A stretch of 43,341 bases of DNA from an uncultured Planctomycetaceae bacterium (GTDB lineage Bacteria > Planctomycetota > Planctomycetia > Planctomycetales > Planctomycetaceae): contig CAIOTJ010000233.1 in assembly GCA_903861195.1 (NCBI GenBank), positions 1 to 43,341 of the forward strand, in the 5' to 3' direction. Within the stretch, counting starts at the first letter, position 1, and each line of letters starts with the position of its first letter. Made by a program: the position numbers and the translations under genes. The notes below the pieces were generated by a model. The model ran no database searches. It was given only the letters and a program-made list of their open reading frames with translations, and was not told where the DNA came from. Of this stretch, positions 34,948-42,747 are shown piece by piece.

Positions 34948-37923
34948 TCAGAGGCGGTTGCGCTCCCGAACAGCCGACTCGCTGGATTCTTCCGCGGACA
35001 CCCGTGGAATCAACAGCAGGTTCGCCCCCGCGTCACTCGAATCTCCCGCTCCGCCGGGAGCCTGGTTGGAGGCACTTCGTCGTTCCAGCACGAACTGATC
35101 CTTCCCCAACTGATGAAAGGAGAGATCCTGCCAGTCCCGTTCGACAAACTCCACCGCATCCACCCGGGCGTTCGACTCGGCCGATTCGGTCCAGTGCCTT
35201 CTCCAGGCAAAGAAATCCCACGACTCGGTCCGTCCCATACCCTCCCGCGAAACCACGTTCCAGAACGTGGCAAACCTGTCGTAGAAGTTATAGCGCCCAA
35301 CCCACAAAAACTGTCCCCGGAAGTCCTGCAGGGGCAGATTGGCCGACATGCTGATCAGAGGGGCGTCTCCGATCGACGCGAAAATGCAGTTGGCAGCCGA
35401 GACCTGCAATTGGGGCGGCCGCCGCACCTCCACGGCACAATCGACTCGGGCCAGCGAGTCTCCCAGCACCACGGTCACGTGGTCCAGACGCAATTCCTGC
35501 GGGGGTTGATCCGAGGGGGCGTTGGTGGTCAGCCGTTCGTGCACCAGAGCCCCCCGCAGGGCAATCACACTTTGCCGGATCGACATCCGCAACGGTTCCG
35601 GTCTGCGGATCAGGAACAGATCTCCCTCACCGCGCAACAGGCTTTCCGACAGTTCCAGGTTCAGGGGGACCCCGGGAGTGGTTCCTGGAATCGGCATGTC
35701 GGGCATCATCGACCCGTCGGGATCGGTCCATTCAATGGCCGCCGCCGGCCGCCCCTGGGGATTCACAATGGTCACCACGCAGTCCTGCAGCCGCAGCAGG
35801 TCGGGACGGTCCAGGGCGAACAACGACCAGCTCTCGGCGCGGGTCGAATCTCCCACCAGCAACACGAACGAACAGCCGACCAGCTCGAGCCCTCCCGAGC
35901 CCACCGTCACCCCCCGGACTGAATCGGCATCGGGGACGGGTTGCGGTGCCAATTCCACAATCGGCGCGTACCGCCGGTCGGCGCGGATCATCACCCGCCG
36001 CGAAATCTTGAGCCCCGCTTCCCGGCGGCGTCCGTTGAACCGCAGTTCAATCACCGCTCCATCACTGCGGACCGCCGCCAGGGCCCCTTCGAGGGTGGCG
36101 AACCGGCGGTCGCCGGTTCCCTCGCGGCCAATCAAAACGAATCCCTCATCTTCGAGGGAACCCTCAGCCTCGGTGGGGGGGGCGTCGGGGCCCGGGCTGA
36201 TCCGGGTGGTCCGCTCGGGGCCACCCCGGTTGGATCCCTCCGAGACTTCCTCCCGCGGATCGGCCGCGCGCCCCGTCAGATCCTGCGTTTCCAGACGGCT
36301 GCTCTCGAGCAATTCGGCCGCACTCCCCGTTCTGGGGGGGGGCGCGTTCGCCTCGCCGGTGAGGGGCAAGATCCCCGCCAGCTCGCGCGCTCCCGATTTC
36401 AGTCCCGCCACGACTGGGGCCGCCTTCGGGACAGCCGCTTCCACAGGCGATTCTTCGGGAGTGGCGGCCGGTTGCAGGCGGGCCCCGGCTTCGACCGGAT
36501 CCACCCGTCTCGGTTCCAACGCCGCCGGTTCGAGAGGCCGGACCGAGCTGGTCGCGCCCGGCGTTCCGCGGCCAAACTCCAGCCAACCCAGCATCAACAG
36601 CAACAAGGCCGCGGTGGCAAGGGGGGCCGCGTTGCGGCGCCACACCGAGGGGCCCGGGGGAGGGGCCGCCCAAAAGGTTCCTTCCGGGCCCGCTGGCTGC
36701 AACCCCAGGGATTGCGCCACCTGGGTCAATTCCCGTACCAGCACAGCCGGGGTTTGCTGTCGGCTGCGCGGGTCCTTGGCCATCATCCGCCGCACCACCG
36801 TCGCCAACAGGGGGGGAACCTCGGGATTCTTCTGGCTGGGATCGGGGGCGGCTTCTCCCTGGTGAGAGAGCAGCTTCTGCAAAACGGTTCCCTCCGGATA
36901 GGGGGGTTCCCCCGTCAGCATGTGGTAGAGCGTGCAGCCGAGCGAGTAGATGTCACTGCGGGCATCCGCCTGGCGCGGGTCGCGCGCCTGCTCGGGAGCG
37001 ATGTAGTCGAACGTTCCCAGGGTGGTGCCAGCCGAGGTCAGATCTCCCTGCGCCTCATCACCCGTCTGCCACCGGGCCAGCCCCATGTCAACCAGCTTGG
37101 CCACCCCTTCGGGGGTCCACATGACGTTGGAAGGTTTCAGATCCCGGTGCACGATTCCGCGGGCCGCCATGTGCAGCAGGGCGCGGGCAATCTGCGACGC
37201 GCAGTTGACCACCGTCACCACGGGGAGCGGGCCATCCCGCTGGATCAACTCCCGCAGGTTCAATCCGGGAATGAACTCCATCGCGATGAACTGCAGGCCC
37301 AGATCATCCCCCACATCAAACACCCGGGCCAGGTGCGGGTGGTCGAGTTGCGCCGCCAGTTGCGCCTCCCGACGAAACCGCTCGGTCATCGTGGGATCAC
37401 GCGAGAGCGCCGGAGACAACACCTTCAGTGCCACCGTTCGCAACAACCGGGTGTCCTGGGCCCGAAAGACCGCCCCCATACCGCCGCCGCGAATCCGCTC
37501 CTCCAGCACATAATGCCCCAACCGCGGCGGAACCCCTTCCGCCATCGGTTCCCCAACCCCAACGCCGGTCGCGGTAAACAACCGTTCGACCAGACTCGAG
37601 GCGGGCAGGCCGGACGAGGGCAGGCTGGCGGGGGGGCCGCCGAGACCCGGCACCCCCACCTGAGTGACCGCCGACTGGCTTGCCACGGGCAGGACGGAAC
37701 CAGTCAGGTGGGATCCGGGCAGGTGGGATCCGGGCGGGTGGGATCCGGGCACAGCCGATCCCGCCCCGGAAAGGGGGGCGGATGACAGATTCCCCGACCC
37801 TGCGGAGGCGGACCAGGTGCCACCCCCACCCGGGCGTCCTTCGGGGTTGACCACTGTTCCCGCCTCGTCCGGGGGGAGTCGTGGAACCTGGGTGCTCCCC
37901 GGGTTCGAGTGGTCTTCGGTCAT
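34948..37923 (-). CDS. Receptor-like serine/threonine protein kinase
   Basis: This 991-residue kinase has a cytoplasmic N-terminus, one membrane helix at about 431-450 (APLATAALLLLMLGWLEF) and a ~540-residue outer part. The kinase domain is at about 137-405. It shows the glycine loop IRGGGMGAVF, Lys167 in VALKVLS, the catalytic loop HRDLKPSN at 259-266, and APEQARD with the Glu of subdomain VIII. The Mg-binding DFG is replaced by DMG at 279-281; Asp is retained, so activity is likely. The first 130 residues are Pro/Gly/Ser-rich and include GSHLPG repeats. The outer part contains GRRREAGLKISRRVMIRADR and repeated short beta segments suggesting a beta-helix. GGAGGGAGCCC precedes ATG 37923. The 99-aa gene lies upstream and the HEAT gene downstream. 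Confidence 0.95.
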   Translation of the reverse strand: MTEDHSNPGSTQVPRLPPDEAGTVVNPEGRPGGGGTWSASAGSGNLSSAPLSGAGSAVPGSHPPGSHLPGSHLTGSVLPVASQSAVTQVGVPGLGGPPASLPSSGLPASSLVERLFTATGVGVGEPMAEGVPPRLGHYVLEERIRGGGMGAVFRAQDTRLLRTVALKVLSPALSRDPTMTERFRREAQLAAQLDHPHLARVFDVGDDLGLQFIAMEFIPGLNLRELIQRDGPLPVVTVVNCASQIARALLHMAARGIVHRDLKPSNVMWTPEGVAKLVDMGLARWQTGDEAQGDLTSAGTTLGTFDYIAPEQARDPRQADARSDIYSLGCTLYHMLTGEPPYPEGTVLQKLLSHQGEAAPDPSQKNPEVPPLLATVVRRMMAKDPRSRQQTPAVLVRELTQVAQSLGLQPAGPEGTFWAAPPPGPSVWRRNAAPLATAALLLLMLGWLEFGRGTPGATSSVRPLEPAALEPRRVDPVEAGARLQPAATPEESPVEAAVPKAAPVVAGLKSGARELAGILPLTGEANAPPPRTGSAAELLESSRLETQDLTGRAADPREEVSEGSNRGGPERTTRISPGPDAPPTEAEGSLEDEGFVLIGREGTGDRRFATLEGALAAVRSDGAVIELRFNGRRREAGLKISRRVMIRADRRYAPIVELAPQPVPDADSVRGVTVGSGGLELVGCSFVLLVGDSTRAESWSLFALDRPDLLRLQDCVVTIVNPQGRPAAAIEWTDPDGSMMPDMPIPGTTPGVPLNLELSESLLRGEGDLFLIRRPEPLRMSIRQSVIALRGALVHERLTTNAPSDQPPQELRLDHVTVVLGDSLARVDCAVEVRRPPQLQVSAANCIFASIGDAPLISMSANLPLQDFRGQFLWVGRYNFYDRFATFWNVVSREGMGRTESWDFFAWRRHWTESAESNARVDAVEFVERDWQDLSFHQLGKDQFVLERRSASNQAPGGAGDSSDAGANLLLIPRVSAEESSESAVRERNRL
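37706..37750 (-). repeat. Three 15-bp tandem repeats in the kinase N-terminus
   Basis: On the plus strand AGGTGGGATCCGGGC occurs at 37706-37720 and 37721-37735, followed by GGGTGGGATCCGGGC at 37736-37750. In the kinase frame the units encode repeated PGSHL/PGSHP. The unit is five codons, so copy changes preserve the frame. The repeats lie in the disordered segment before the catalytic domain. Confidence 0.9.
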
Positions 37924-38001
37924 GGGCTCCCTCCCCCAAAACGCCTCCGGACGTCTCCCCAGGGAATGGACCTGCGAACCGGACTTCCCCGCCTCGCCAG
38001 T

Positions 38002-38301
38002 CTACTCACCATCGCGGATTCTCCGGACTTCGTGTTGGATCGAGCGGAGATAGGGATCCAGGGAATTGATCAACCGCTGGGTGAAGTCGTCGCTCTTGAC
38101 CACCGCCGCCATCACACTGCGAATGGTCGAGTCGGCCACCTCGGCCGAGTCCTCTCCGCTGTTCGCCTCCAACAAGTCCTGGGCCCGCTTCAGCGTGGGG
38201 AGATACGACTGCGACAGATGCTCGGTCAATTCACGCAAAAGCTGCTCGGCATGCCCCAGTCGTTCCCGCAACGATTGGTCTTCCAACGCCTGTTCCGACA
38301 T
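38002..38301 (-). CDS. Small helical hypothetical protein upstream of the kinase (99 aa)
   Basis: I do not recognise a named family. From ATG 38301 the frame encodes 99 residues, mostly helical and charged (QSLRERLGHAEQLLRELTEH), with further helical segments such as STIRSVMAAVVKSDDFTQRL and SLDPYLRSIQHEVRRIRDG. It has no signal peptide or membrane segment. GGAGG nine bases upstream decides the start; the open frame extends to 38631 but there overlaps the divergent phosphoesterase gene. A promoter-like pair lies at 38345-38376. It is 78 bp before the kinase gene and on the same strand, so it may be a regulator or partner of the kinase; that is inference. Confidence 0.75.
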   Translation of the reverse strand: MSEQALEDQSLRERLGHAEQLLRELTEHLSQSYLPTLKRAQDLLEANSGEDSAEVADSTIRSVMAAVVKSDDFTQRLINSLDPYLRSIQHEVRRIRDGE

Positions 38302-38344
38302 GGCGGTCAACCTCCGGCGGGTTCGTGGAGTCGCTTCCCAAAAC

Positions 38345-38376
38345 ATATTAGATATCATGTCATCGATGAGGGTCAA
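38345..38376 (-). promoter_or_regulatory. Promoter for the 99-aa/kinase/HEAT operon
   Basis: On the minus strand TTGACC (38371-38376) is a five-of-six -35 box. TATCTA (38349-38354) lies 16 bp downstream, and the overlapping TAATAT (38345-38350) gives a second choice with a 20-bp spacer. The AT-rich patch stands out from its surroundings. Transcription would start near 38340, about 40 bp before the ATG. Confidence 0.45.
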
Positions 38377-38439
38377 GCCGACCGCCTCTCGTTTGTACAG
38401 TTCTGCGATCCTCTTCCTGGTTCTTTCAGGCTGTTCCTC

Positions 38440-39171
38440 TTGCGAATTCTGCTCCTGGCCGACATCCATGCGAATTGGCCGGCTCTGCGAGCCATTCAAG
38501 AGCCGTTTGACGCGTGCCTCTTCGCCGGCGATCTGGTCGATTACGGCGTCGATCCCGCCCCCTGCGTCGATTGGATCCGGAACCACGCGTACGCTGCCGT
38601 CCGGGGAAATCACGACCACAATGTGGCCCAACGCGTCGCTCCGCGGCCCGGTTGGGGTTTCCGCCAGCTCATGGCCAGCACCCGGCCCCTGCAGTGGGAG
38701 CGGTTGAACTCGCGGCAGTTGAGATTTCTCGCGCGGCTACCCATCCAGACCACGGTCGAACTCGATGGCCTGCGATTCACGCTGGTGCATGCCACACCCC
38801 GCTCTCCGTTTGACGAATATCTCCGCGACGATCCCCAGGCCTGGCAACTGCGGACCGCTCATATCGCGACGGATTTCCTGTGTGTCGGGCATACCCACAC
38901 CCCCATGCACATCACGCTCCCCAAATTGCAGATCATCAATCCGGGCAGTGTTGGTCAACCCCGCGACGGAGATCCCCGCGCCTCGTATGCCCTCATCGAG
39001 AATGGCCAGGTGCAGTTCCGCCGGGTGGAATATGACCTCGATGAAGCCGTCGCGCAGCTGCATGAGGCGCAGCTCCCCCCGGAGGTAGTGAAGATGGCCG
39101 AAAGCGTGCTGCGGACCGGGGGCCACATCGCGCCGGATCCCATGTTGCCTCCCCCTTCCCGGTCGGCCTGA
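38440..39171 (+). CDS. Metallophosphoesterase (YfcE-like)
   Basis: This 243-residue protein is a calcineurin-like phosphoesterase that uses two metal ions to hydrolyse phosphoesters. All metal-binding motifs are present: LLLADIHANWPAL (D-x-H), LFAGDLVDYG, VRGNHDHNVA (GNHD) and VGHTHTPMHI (GHTH), with INPGSVGQPRDG after them as in YfcE-like enzymes. No signal peptide is visible, so it should be cytoplasmic. The start is TTG 38440, because the family start LRILLLADIHAN begins exactly there and no ATG or GTG fits; an AGG lies ten bases upstream. The frame extends back to 37909 but that part is antisense to the 99-aa gene. Substrate is unknown. Confidence 0.9.
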   Translation: MRILLLADIHANWPALRAIQEPFDACLFAGDLVDYGVDPAPCVDWIRNHAYAAVRGNHDHNVAQRVAPRPGWGFRQLMASTRPLQWERLNSRQLRFLARLPIQTTVELDGLRFTLVHATPRSPFDEYLRDDPQAWQLRTAHIATDFLCVGHTHTPMHITLPKLQIINPGSVGQPRDGDPRASYALIENGQVQFRRVEYDLDEAVAQLHEAQLPPEVVKMAESVLRTGGHIAPDPMLPPPSRSA

Positions 39172-39339
39172 TCGGCGGTCCTCCGGCCGCAATCCGACCG
39201 GGCCAGGCACTCTCCCGGCGACCTCGCGAAGCCCCTGCATTCCGCTGCGCCGGCGATCCCCAATTGATCTACCCGGCCGCATGTCAAACCCATAAACTTC
39301 GCAGGCATACGTTCATTGTCTTCAAAGGAGTGCCTGTTG

Positions 39340-40569
39340 ATGTCTGCGATTCGGAAGTCGCTCTGGGGGCTGTTGGCCGCACTGGTGCTGGGCCCGCTTT
39401 CCACCCCTCCTGCCGTCTTGGCCCAGGATGCCAAGACCAAGCCGGCCCCCAAGGCCAAGGCTCCCGCCGCAGCGCGGTTTTCCGAGAAAGACTGGCCCTC
39501 CCTCGTCGCCCGCAAAGCCGAGTTTCTCAAAAAGCTCGACTCCCTGAAGGAGCAGTTTGAGGCGGCCAACAAGGCCCAGGACGATGAAGCCCGCCAGAAA
39601 CTCGCCCGTCAGTTCCAGGCGATGCAACGCGAGTTCGTTGAACAGGTCCAGCCGGGGTTGCTGTCCCTCGCGCCGGCCATCTACGCCAGGAATCCCCTCG
39701 ATGTCGACGCGGCCGAGATTGTCATCACCGAGGATTTCCAGGAGAACCGGTATCGCCAGGTGCTTGAGAAAGTCGGCAAGATCTTTGAGTCGGGGAAGAA
39801 AAGCGCCCCGCTGCTGACCTTTTTGGGAGTGTCTCAATTCGCCACCCACGACTTTGAGGCGGCCCGCAAGTCGCTGGAAGAGGCCCGCGACGCCGACCTC
39901 AATGTCTTCCCCGTCATCGGCGGCCCGTTCCTCGAGGCCTGTACCGACTACCCGGCCTTCTGGAAGGAAGAGCAGGCCCTGCGCGCCAAGGAAAAACAGG
40001 CCAACGATCTGCCCCAGGTGCTCTTCAAGACCACCAAGGGAGACGTCGTCTTCGAGCTGTTCGAGAACGAAGCCCCCAATACCGTCGCCAACTTCATCAG
40101 CCTGGTCGAGAAGAAGCAGTACGACCACCTCAAGTTTCACCGTGTCATTCCCAACTTCATGGCCCAGGGGGGCGATCCCAACACCCGCGATGACGATCCC
40201 CAGAACGATGGTCAGGGAGGGCCCGGTTACAGCATTCCCTGCGAATGCTATGGCAAGAACGTCCGGCGTCATTTCCAGGGTTCTCTCAGCATGGCTCACG
40301 CCGGCAAAGACACCGGTGGTTCGCAGTTTTTCATCACCCACCTCCCCACCCCCCATCTCAACCCCGATCCCGAGCTCCAAAAGGGACATACGGTGTTCGG
40401 CCGCGTGGTCAAGGGGCTCGATGTCGCCCTCGCACTGCGCATTGCGGATGAGATCGAGTCGGCCAAGGTCTTGCGCAAACGCGACCACGAATACAAGCCG
40501 AAAACCATCGCCGACCCCCGCGCCTCCCGCAAACGCCCCCCGGCCAAATCGGATGACGGCGGCAAGTGA
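39340..40569 (+). CDS. Secreted peptidyl-prolyl cis-trans isomerase (cyclophilin)
   Basis: This 409-residue protein has a signal peptide (MSAIRKSLWGLLAALVLGPL) and an N-terminal helical region of about 190 residues with a Lys/Ala-rich linker (KTKPAPKAKAPAAA) and repeat-like helices (ARKSLEEARDAD). A cyclophilin domain occupies about 215-385: VLFKTTKGDVVFELFENEA, FHRVIPNFMAQGGDP, GSLSMAHAGKDTGGSQFFIT, and GHTVFGRVVKGLDV. The FxxxxPxFMxQGG and GSQFFIT motifs include the active-site Arg and Phe residues. It accelerates proline isomerisation of secreted proteins. The C-terminus is Arg/Lys-rich. AAAGGAG nine bases before ATG 39340 decides the start. A strong terminator follows at 40629-40662. Confidence 0.94.
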   Translation: MSAIRKSLWGLLAALVLGPLSTPPAVLAQDAKTKPAPKAKAPAAARFSEKDWPSLVARKAEFLKKLDSLKEQFEAANKAQDDEARQKLARQFQAMQREFVEQVQPGLLSLAPAIYARNPLDVDAAEIVITEDFQENRYRQVLEKVGKIFESGKKSAPLLTFLGVSQFATHDFEAARKSLEEARDADLNVFPVIGGPFLEACTDYPAFWKEEQALRAKEKQANDLPQVLFKTTKGDVVFELFENEAPNTVANFISLVEKKQYDHLKFHRVIPNFMAQGGDPNTRDDDPQNDGQGGPGYSIPCECYGKNVRRHFQGSLSMAHAGKDTGGSQFFITHLPTPHLNPDPELQKGHTVFGRVVKGLDVALALRIADEIESAKVLRKRDHEYKPKTIADPRASRKRPPAKSDDGGK

Positions 40570-40628
40570 CCGGGGAACTCTCCCGTTCGGTCACCACTCC
40601 TGAGTCTTGCGTTCTCTCGCTGTTTGTT

Positions 40629-40662
40629 GGGCCGGTCGCGGGTCACTCCCCGCGACCGGCCC
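40629..40662 (+). terminator. Strong terminator after cyclophilin gene
   Basis: GGGCCGGTCGCGGG at 40629-40642 and CCCGCGACCGGCCC at 40649-40662 form a perfect 14-bp stem with a six-base loop (TCACTC). ATTTCTTTT follows, giving a usable U-tract. It is 60 bp after the cyclophilin stop. Confidence 0.85.
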
Positions 40663-40705
40663 ATTTCTTTTCCCGCCCACAGTGCAATCTGACGCCGACG
40701 AGCAG

Positions 40706-40756
40706 CCCGGTCGAAACAACAGCCCGGTCGAAACAATCGCCCGGTCGAAACAATTG
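40706..40756. repeat. Three 17-bp tandem repeats between ppi and folK
   Basis: CCCGGTCGAAACAACAG (40706-40722), CCCGGTCGAAACAATCG (40723-40739) and CCCGGTCGAAACAATTG (40740-40756) are adjacent; the first 14 bases are identical. A fourth partial CCCGG begins at 40757. They are 31 bp from the folK stop and 43 bp from the cyclophilin terminator. Being non-coding and convergent on both sides, they could be a small protein-binding or copy-variable element. Confidence 0.9.
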
Positions 40757-40787
40757 CCCGGGCGCCCGGCTCGGGCCTTCGGCCGCG

Positions 40788-41594
40788 TCAGTCTTCCAGC
40801 TCAAGGGTGCCGACCCGCCGGGGTTCATCCCCCACCGACTGGGCGAGAAATGTCAGCCAGGCATCGGAGTCGGCCGCCTCGCGGCTTACATCCAGCCGAC
40901 GGTCGGCGGGCAACTGACGGAAACCCGGATCGGCCGACTCGGCGCGGGGACGTGTGGTCTCGGCCCTCCCCCCCGGGGTACCCCTCCAGGCGATGAGCCC
41001 GGGCTCTTCGCCGGCCCCCCGATCGCGATGCTCCCAGTCGACCAGCCGCACGGCCGACGCGAACGCGGAAGGCTCGCGAAGCAGCCGTTCCCGCCAGGCG
41101 GCGGTCCCCCCGGCCAGGGCGATCGTCACCGGACGGCACCGCCAGCGGTCGCGCAGTTCCACGACGGTCAGACCCTTGTCGGGATGACGCCAGTCGGCAC
41201 AAATCTCGCCCAGGGGCTCGAGGACGAAACGGCGGTACCAACATGCGGGATGGGGCAGTGTCAAACGGGGGGTCTCGCAAACCACTTCTCCATACCAGAT
41301 CAGATCGAGGTCGAGCGGGCGGGGGCCCCAGTCGACTCCCCGCACCCGGCCCAATTCCTGTTCGACCCGCTGCAGTTCGTCCAGCAGCTCCCGGGGCGAG
41401 AGGCGGGTCTCCACCAGGCAGGCCGAATTCAGATATCTCTGCCCGTCATCGGGGGCCCCCACCGGAGTTGTGTCGTACAACCCCGCCTGGGCCACGAGCG
41501 ACACTCCCCTCTGCCGCAGAATGTCCAGGGCGTGGCAGAACGTCTGGGCGACAGGTCCGCGGTTTCCCCCCAGTGCCACCGCCCCTCTGGTCAT
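40788..41594 (-). CDS. folK: FolK pyrophosphokinase with C-terminal extension
   Basis: This 268-residue protein begins with a FolK domain (2-amino-4-hydroxy-6-hydroxymethyldihydropteridine diphosphokinase), which transfers pyrophosphate from ATP to the pterin in folate synthesis. The opening GAVALGGNRGPVAQTF, the substrate region YDTTPVGAPDDGQRYLNSAC, and the signature WGPRPLDLDLIWYG at 89-102 leave no doubt; the last contains the metal-binding DLD. FolK proteins are usually about 160 residues, so residues 150-268 are an extension. It starts with RPVTIALAGGTAAWRERLLR and ends with an acidic, Arg-rich segment; I do not recognise it. No other folate gene is nearby. ATG 41594 is the only sensible start. 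Confidence 0.94.
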   Translation of the reverse strand: MTRGAVALGGNRGPVAQTFCHALDILRQRGVSLVAQAGLYDTTPVGAPDDGQRYLNSACLVETRLSPRELLDELQRVEQELGRVRGVDWGPRPLDLDLIWYGEVVCETPRLTLPHPACWYRRFVLEPLGEICADWRHPDKGLTVVELRDRWRCRPVTIALAGGTAAWRERLLREPSAFASAVRLVDWEHRDRGAGEEPGLIAWRGTPGGRAETTRPRAESADPGFRQLPADRRLDVSREAADSDAWLTFLAQSVGDEPRRVGTLELED

Positions 41595-41693
41595 CTCGCC
41601 ATTCCCGCCTGAAGTGCTGGCACCGCGTACTCGCTGGCCCCTCGTCCGATTCGACTCCCGTGGACCATTCTACCACGTCCGGTCGCAGATCGA

Positions 41694-41743
41694 GCGGCGT
41701 CCCCTCGGCAGGCCCGGGTCTGGGTCTGCCGAGGGGACGCCGC
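41694..41743 (-). terminator. Terminator-like hairpin after the GT2 gene
   Basis: GCGGCGTCCCCTCGGCAG at 41694-41711 and its exact reverse complement at 41726-41743 form an 18-bp perfect stem with a 14-base loop. It lies 38 bp after the stop of the glycosyltransferase gene and about 100 bp before folK. It lacks a long T-run in either direction, so it may act through the stem alone or have another role. Confidence 0.65.
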
Positions 41744-41781
41744 GGGCTGCGGGCTGCCGCAATGATTCGCGCCGCCGGCAC

Positions 41782-42618
41782 TCAGGCGGCGTCGAGGGCG
41801 GCGTCCTGCCGGAGCGACTGGACCCACGGCGAGCTCAGCATTCGCCGGGCCCGGGCCTCGGCCCGCTGCTGGGCCCGCGAGTGTTTCAGGCCGGGCTTGG
41901 CGGCGACCGCGGCTGAGGCGTGCGTCACATGCACGAGATGTTCGGCCATTTCCCACACCGGGAACAACGGCGTTTCGTAGCCCGCCTGCCACAGTTGCCG
42001 GGCGATGGCATGGCCCCCGGTGATTTCACCCGGCTCTGGGCAAAACGTGAGATTGTGCCGGAGCAGCACCTCGCGCGAATACATCGCACAGTAGTCGCGG
42101 GGGTAGCGCCCCTGGTGGGTGTCGTGACGACCCGGTCGGCCCAGCAGCCGCTTGAGCCCCGAGACCGCCTCCCCAACCACCCGTTTCTGCCAGAGGTAGA
42201 GGGGATGCTCGAGTTCGAGCTTCCAGGCGCCGGTGCCGGCGGCCTGGGGATGGCGGGCCAGTTCGCGCAGGAAAGGGGCCAGCCAGCCATCCCGCTGGAT
42301 GAACACATCGGAGTGCATCGTCACGAAGTATCTGCCCCGGGCGACCCGGGCCCCCGCGTCCCACGCGGTGAAGACGTTCATCGGCCAGTTGGCCGGAGAC
42401 TCTTCGGGACGTTCGATAAGGCGAATCCAGGGGAGCGATCGCAGCCAGTCGAGGCTCTCGTCCCGCGAACCGTTGTCGACCACCAGGATCTCCAGGTCGA
42501 CTCCGCACGAGTGCCGCCGCAGCGACCTCAGGCAGATCCGCATCATGTCCCCCACCTGCCAGTGGGGAATGCAGACCGAGACAAGGGGGGGTGACGTGCG
42601 CGAACCCGCGAAGGTCAT
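41782..42618 (-). CDS. Glycosyltransferase family 2 protein
   Basis: This 278-residue protein has a GT-A fold typical of GT2. It starts with VSVCIPHWQVGDMMRICLRS, then EILVVDNGSRDESLDWLRS, the sugar-nucleotide binding segment with the conserved Asp. GARVARGRYFVTMHSDVFIQ contains the HSD that takes the place of the metal-binding DxD. A second half includes YCAMYSREVLLRHNLTFCPE and GEITGGHAIARQLWQAGYET. It would transfer a sugar onto an unknown acceptor, probably in surface polysaccharide synthesis. No membrane helix is present. ATG 42618 is chosen; ATGs at 42627 and 42654 add a tail of nine or twelve residues. Confidence 0.9.
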   Translation of the reverse strand: MTFAGSRTSPPLVSVCIPHWQVGDMMRICLRSLRRHSCGVDLEILVVDNGSRDESLDWLRSLPWIRLIERPEESPANWPMNVFTAWDAGARVARGRYFVTMHSDVFIQRDGWLAPFLRELARHPQAAGTGAWKLELEHPLYLWQKRVVGEAVSGLKRLLGRPGRHDTHQGRYPRDYCAMYSREVLLRHNLTFCPEPGEITGGHAIARQLWQAGYETPLFPVWEMAEHLVHVTHASAAVAAKPGLKHSRAQQRAEARARRMLSSPWVQSLRQDAALDAA

Positions 42619-42666
42619 GAGAGGCATCCTGCCAAAGGGCGAGTCACGGACCATTCCAAAAGCCGA

Positions 42667-42697
42667 ACCGCCGGTAACCTAACAGGTCACCGGCGGT
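42667..42697 (-). terminator. Terminator after the secretin gene
   Basis: ACCGCCGGTAACCT at 42667-42680 pairs with AGGTCACCGGCGGT at 42684-42697, with one mismatch and a three-base loop. In the minus-strand direction it is followed by TCGGCTTTTGG, a short T-run, and lies 50 bp after the secretin stop. It should separate secretin from the glycosyltransferase gene. Confidence 0.7.
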
Positions 42698-42747
42698 CGC
42701 GGAACATCGATTTGTCGGGGGGTCAGCAACGAATCCCCGGAGGGTTG

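Noticed and set aside
35941-37785. A 614-codon plus-strand frame
   Set aside because: Antisense to the kinase gene; Arg/Gln/Pro-rich without domain.
40706-40756. Possible CRISPR remnant
   Set aside because: Copies are directly adjacent with no spacers, and no cas gene is in the window.
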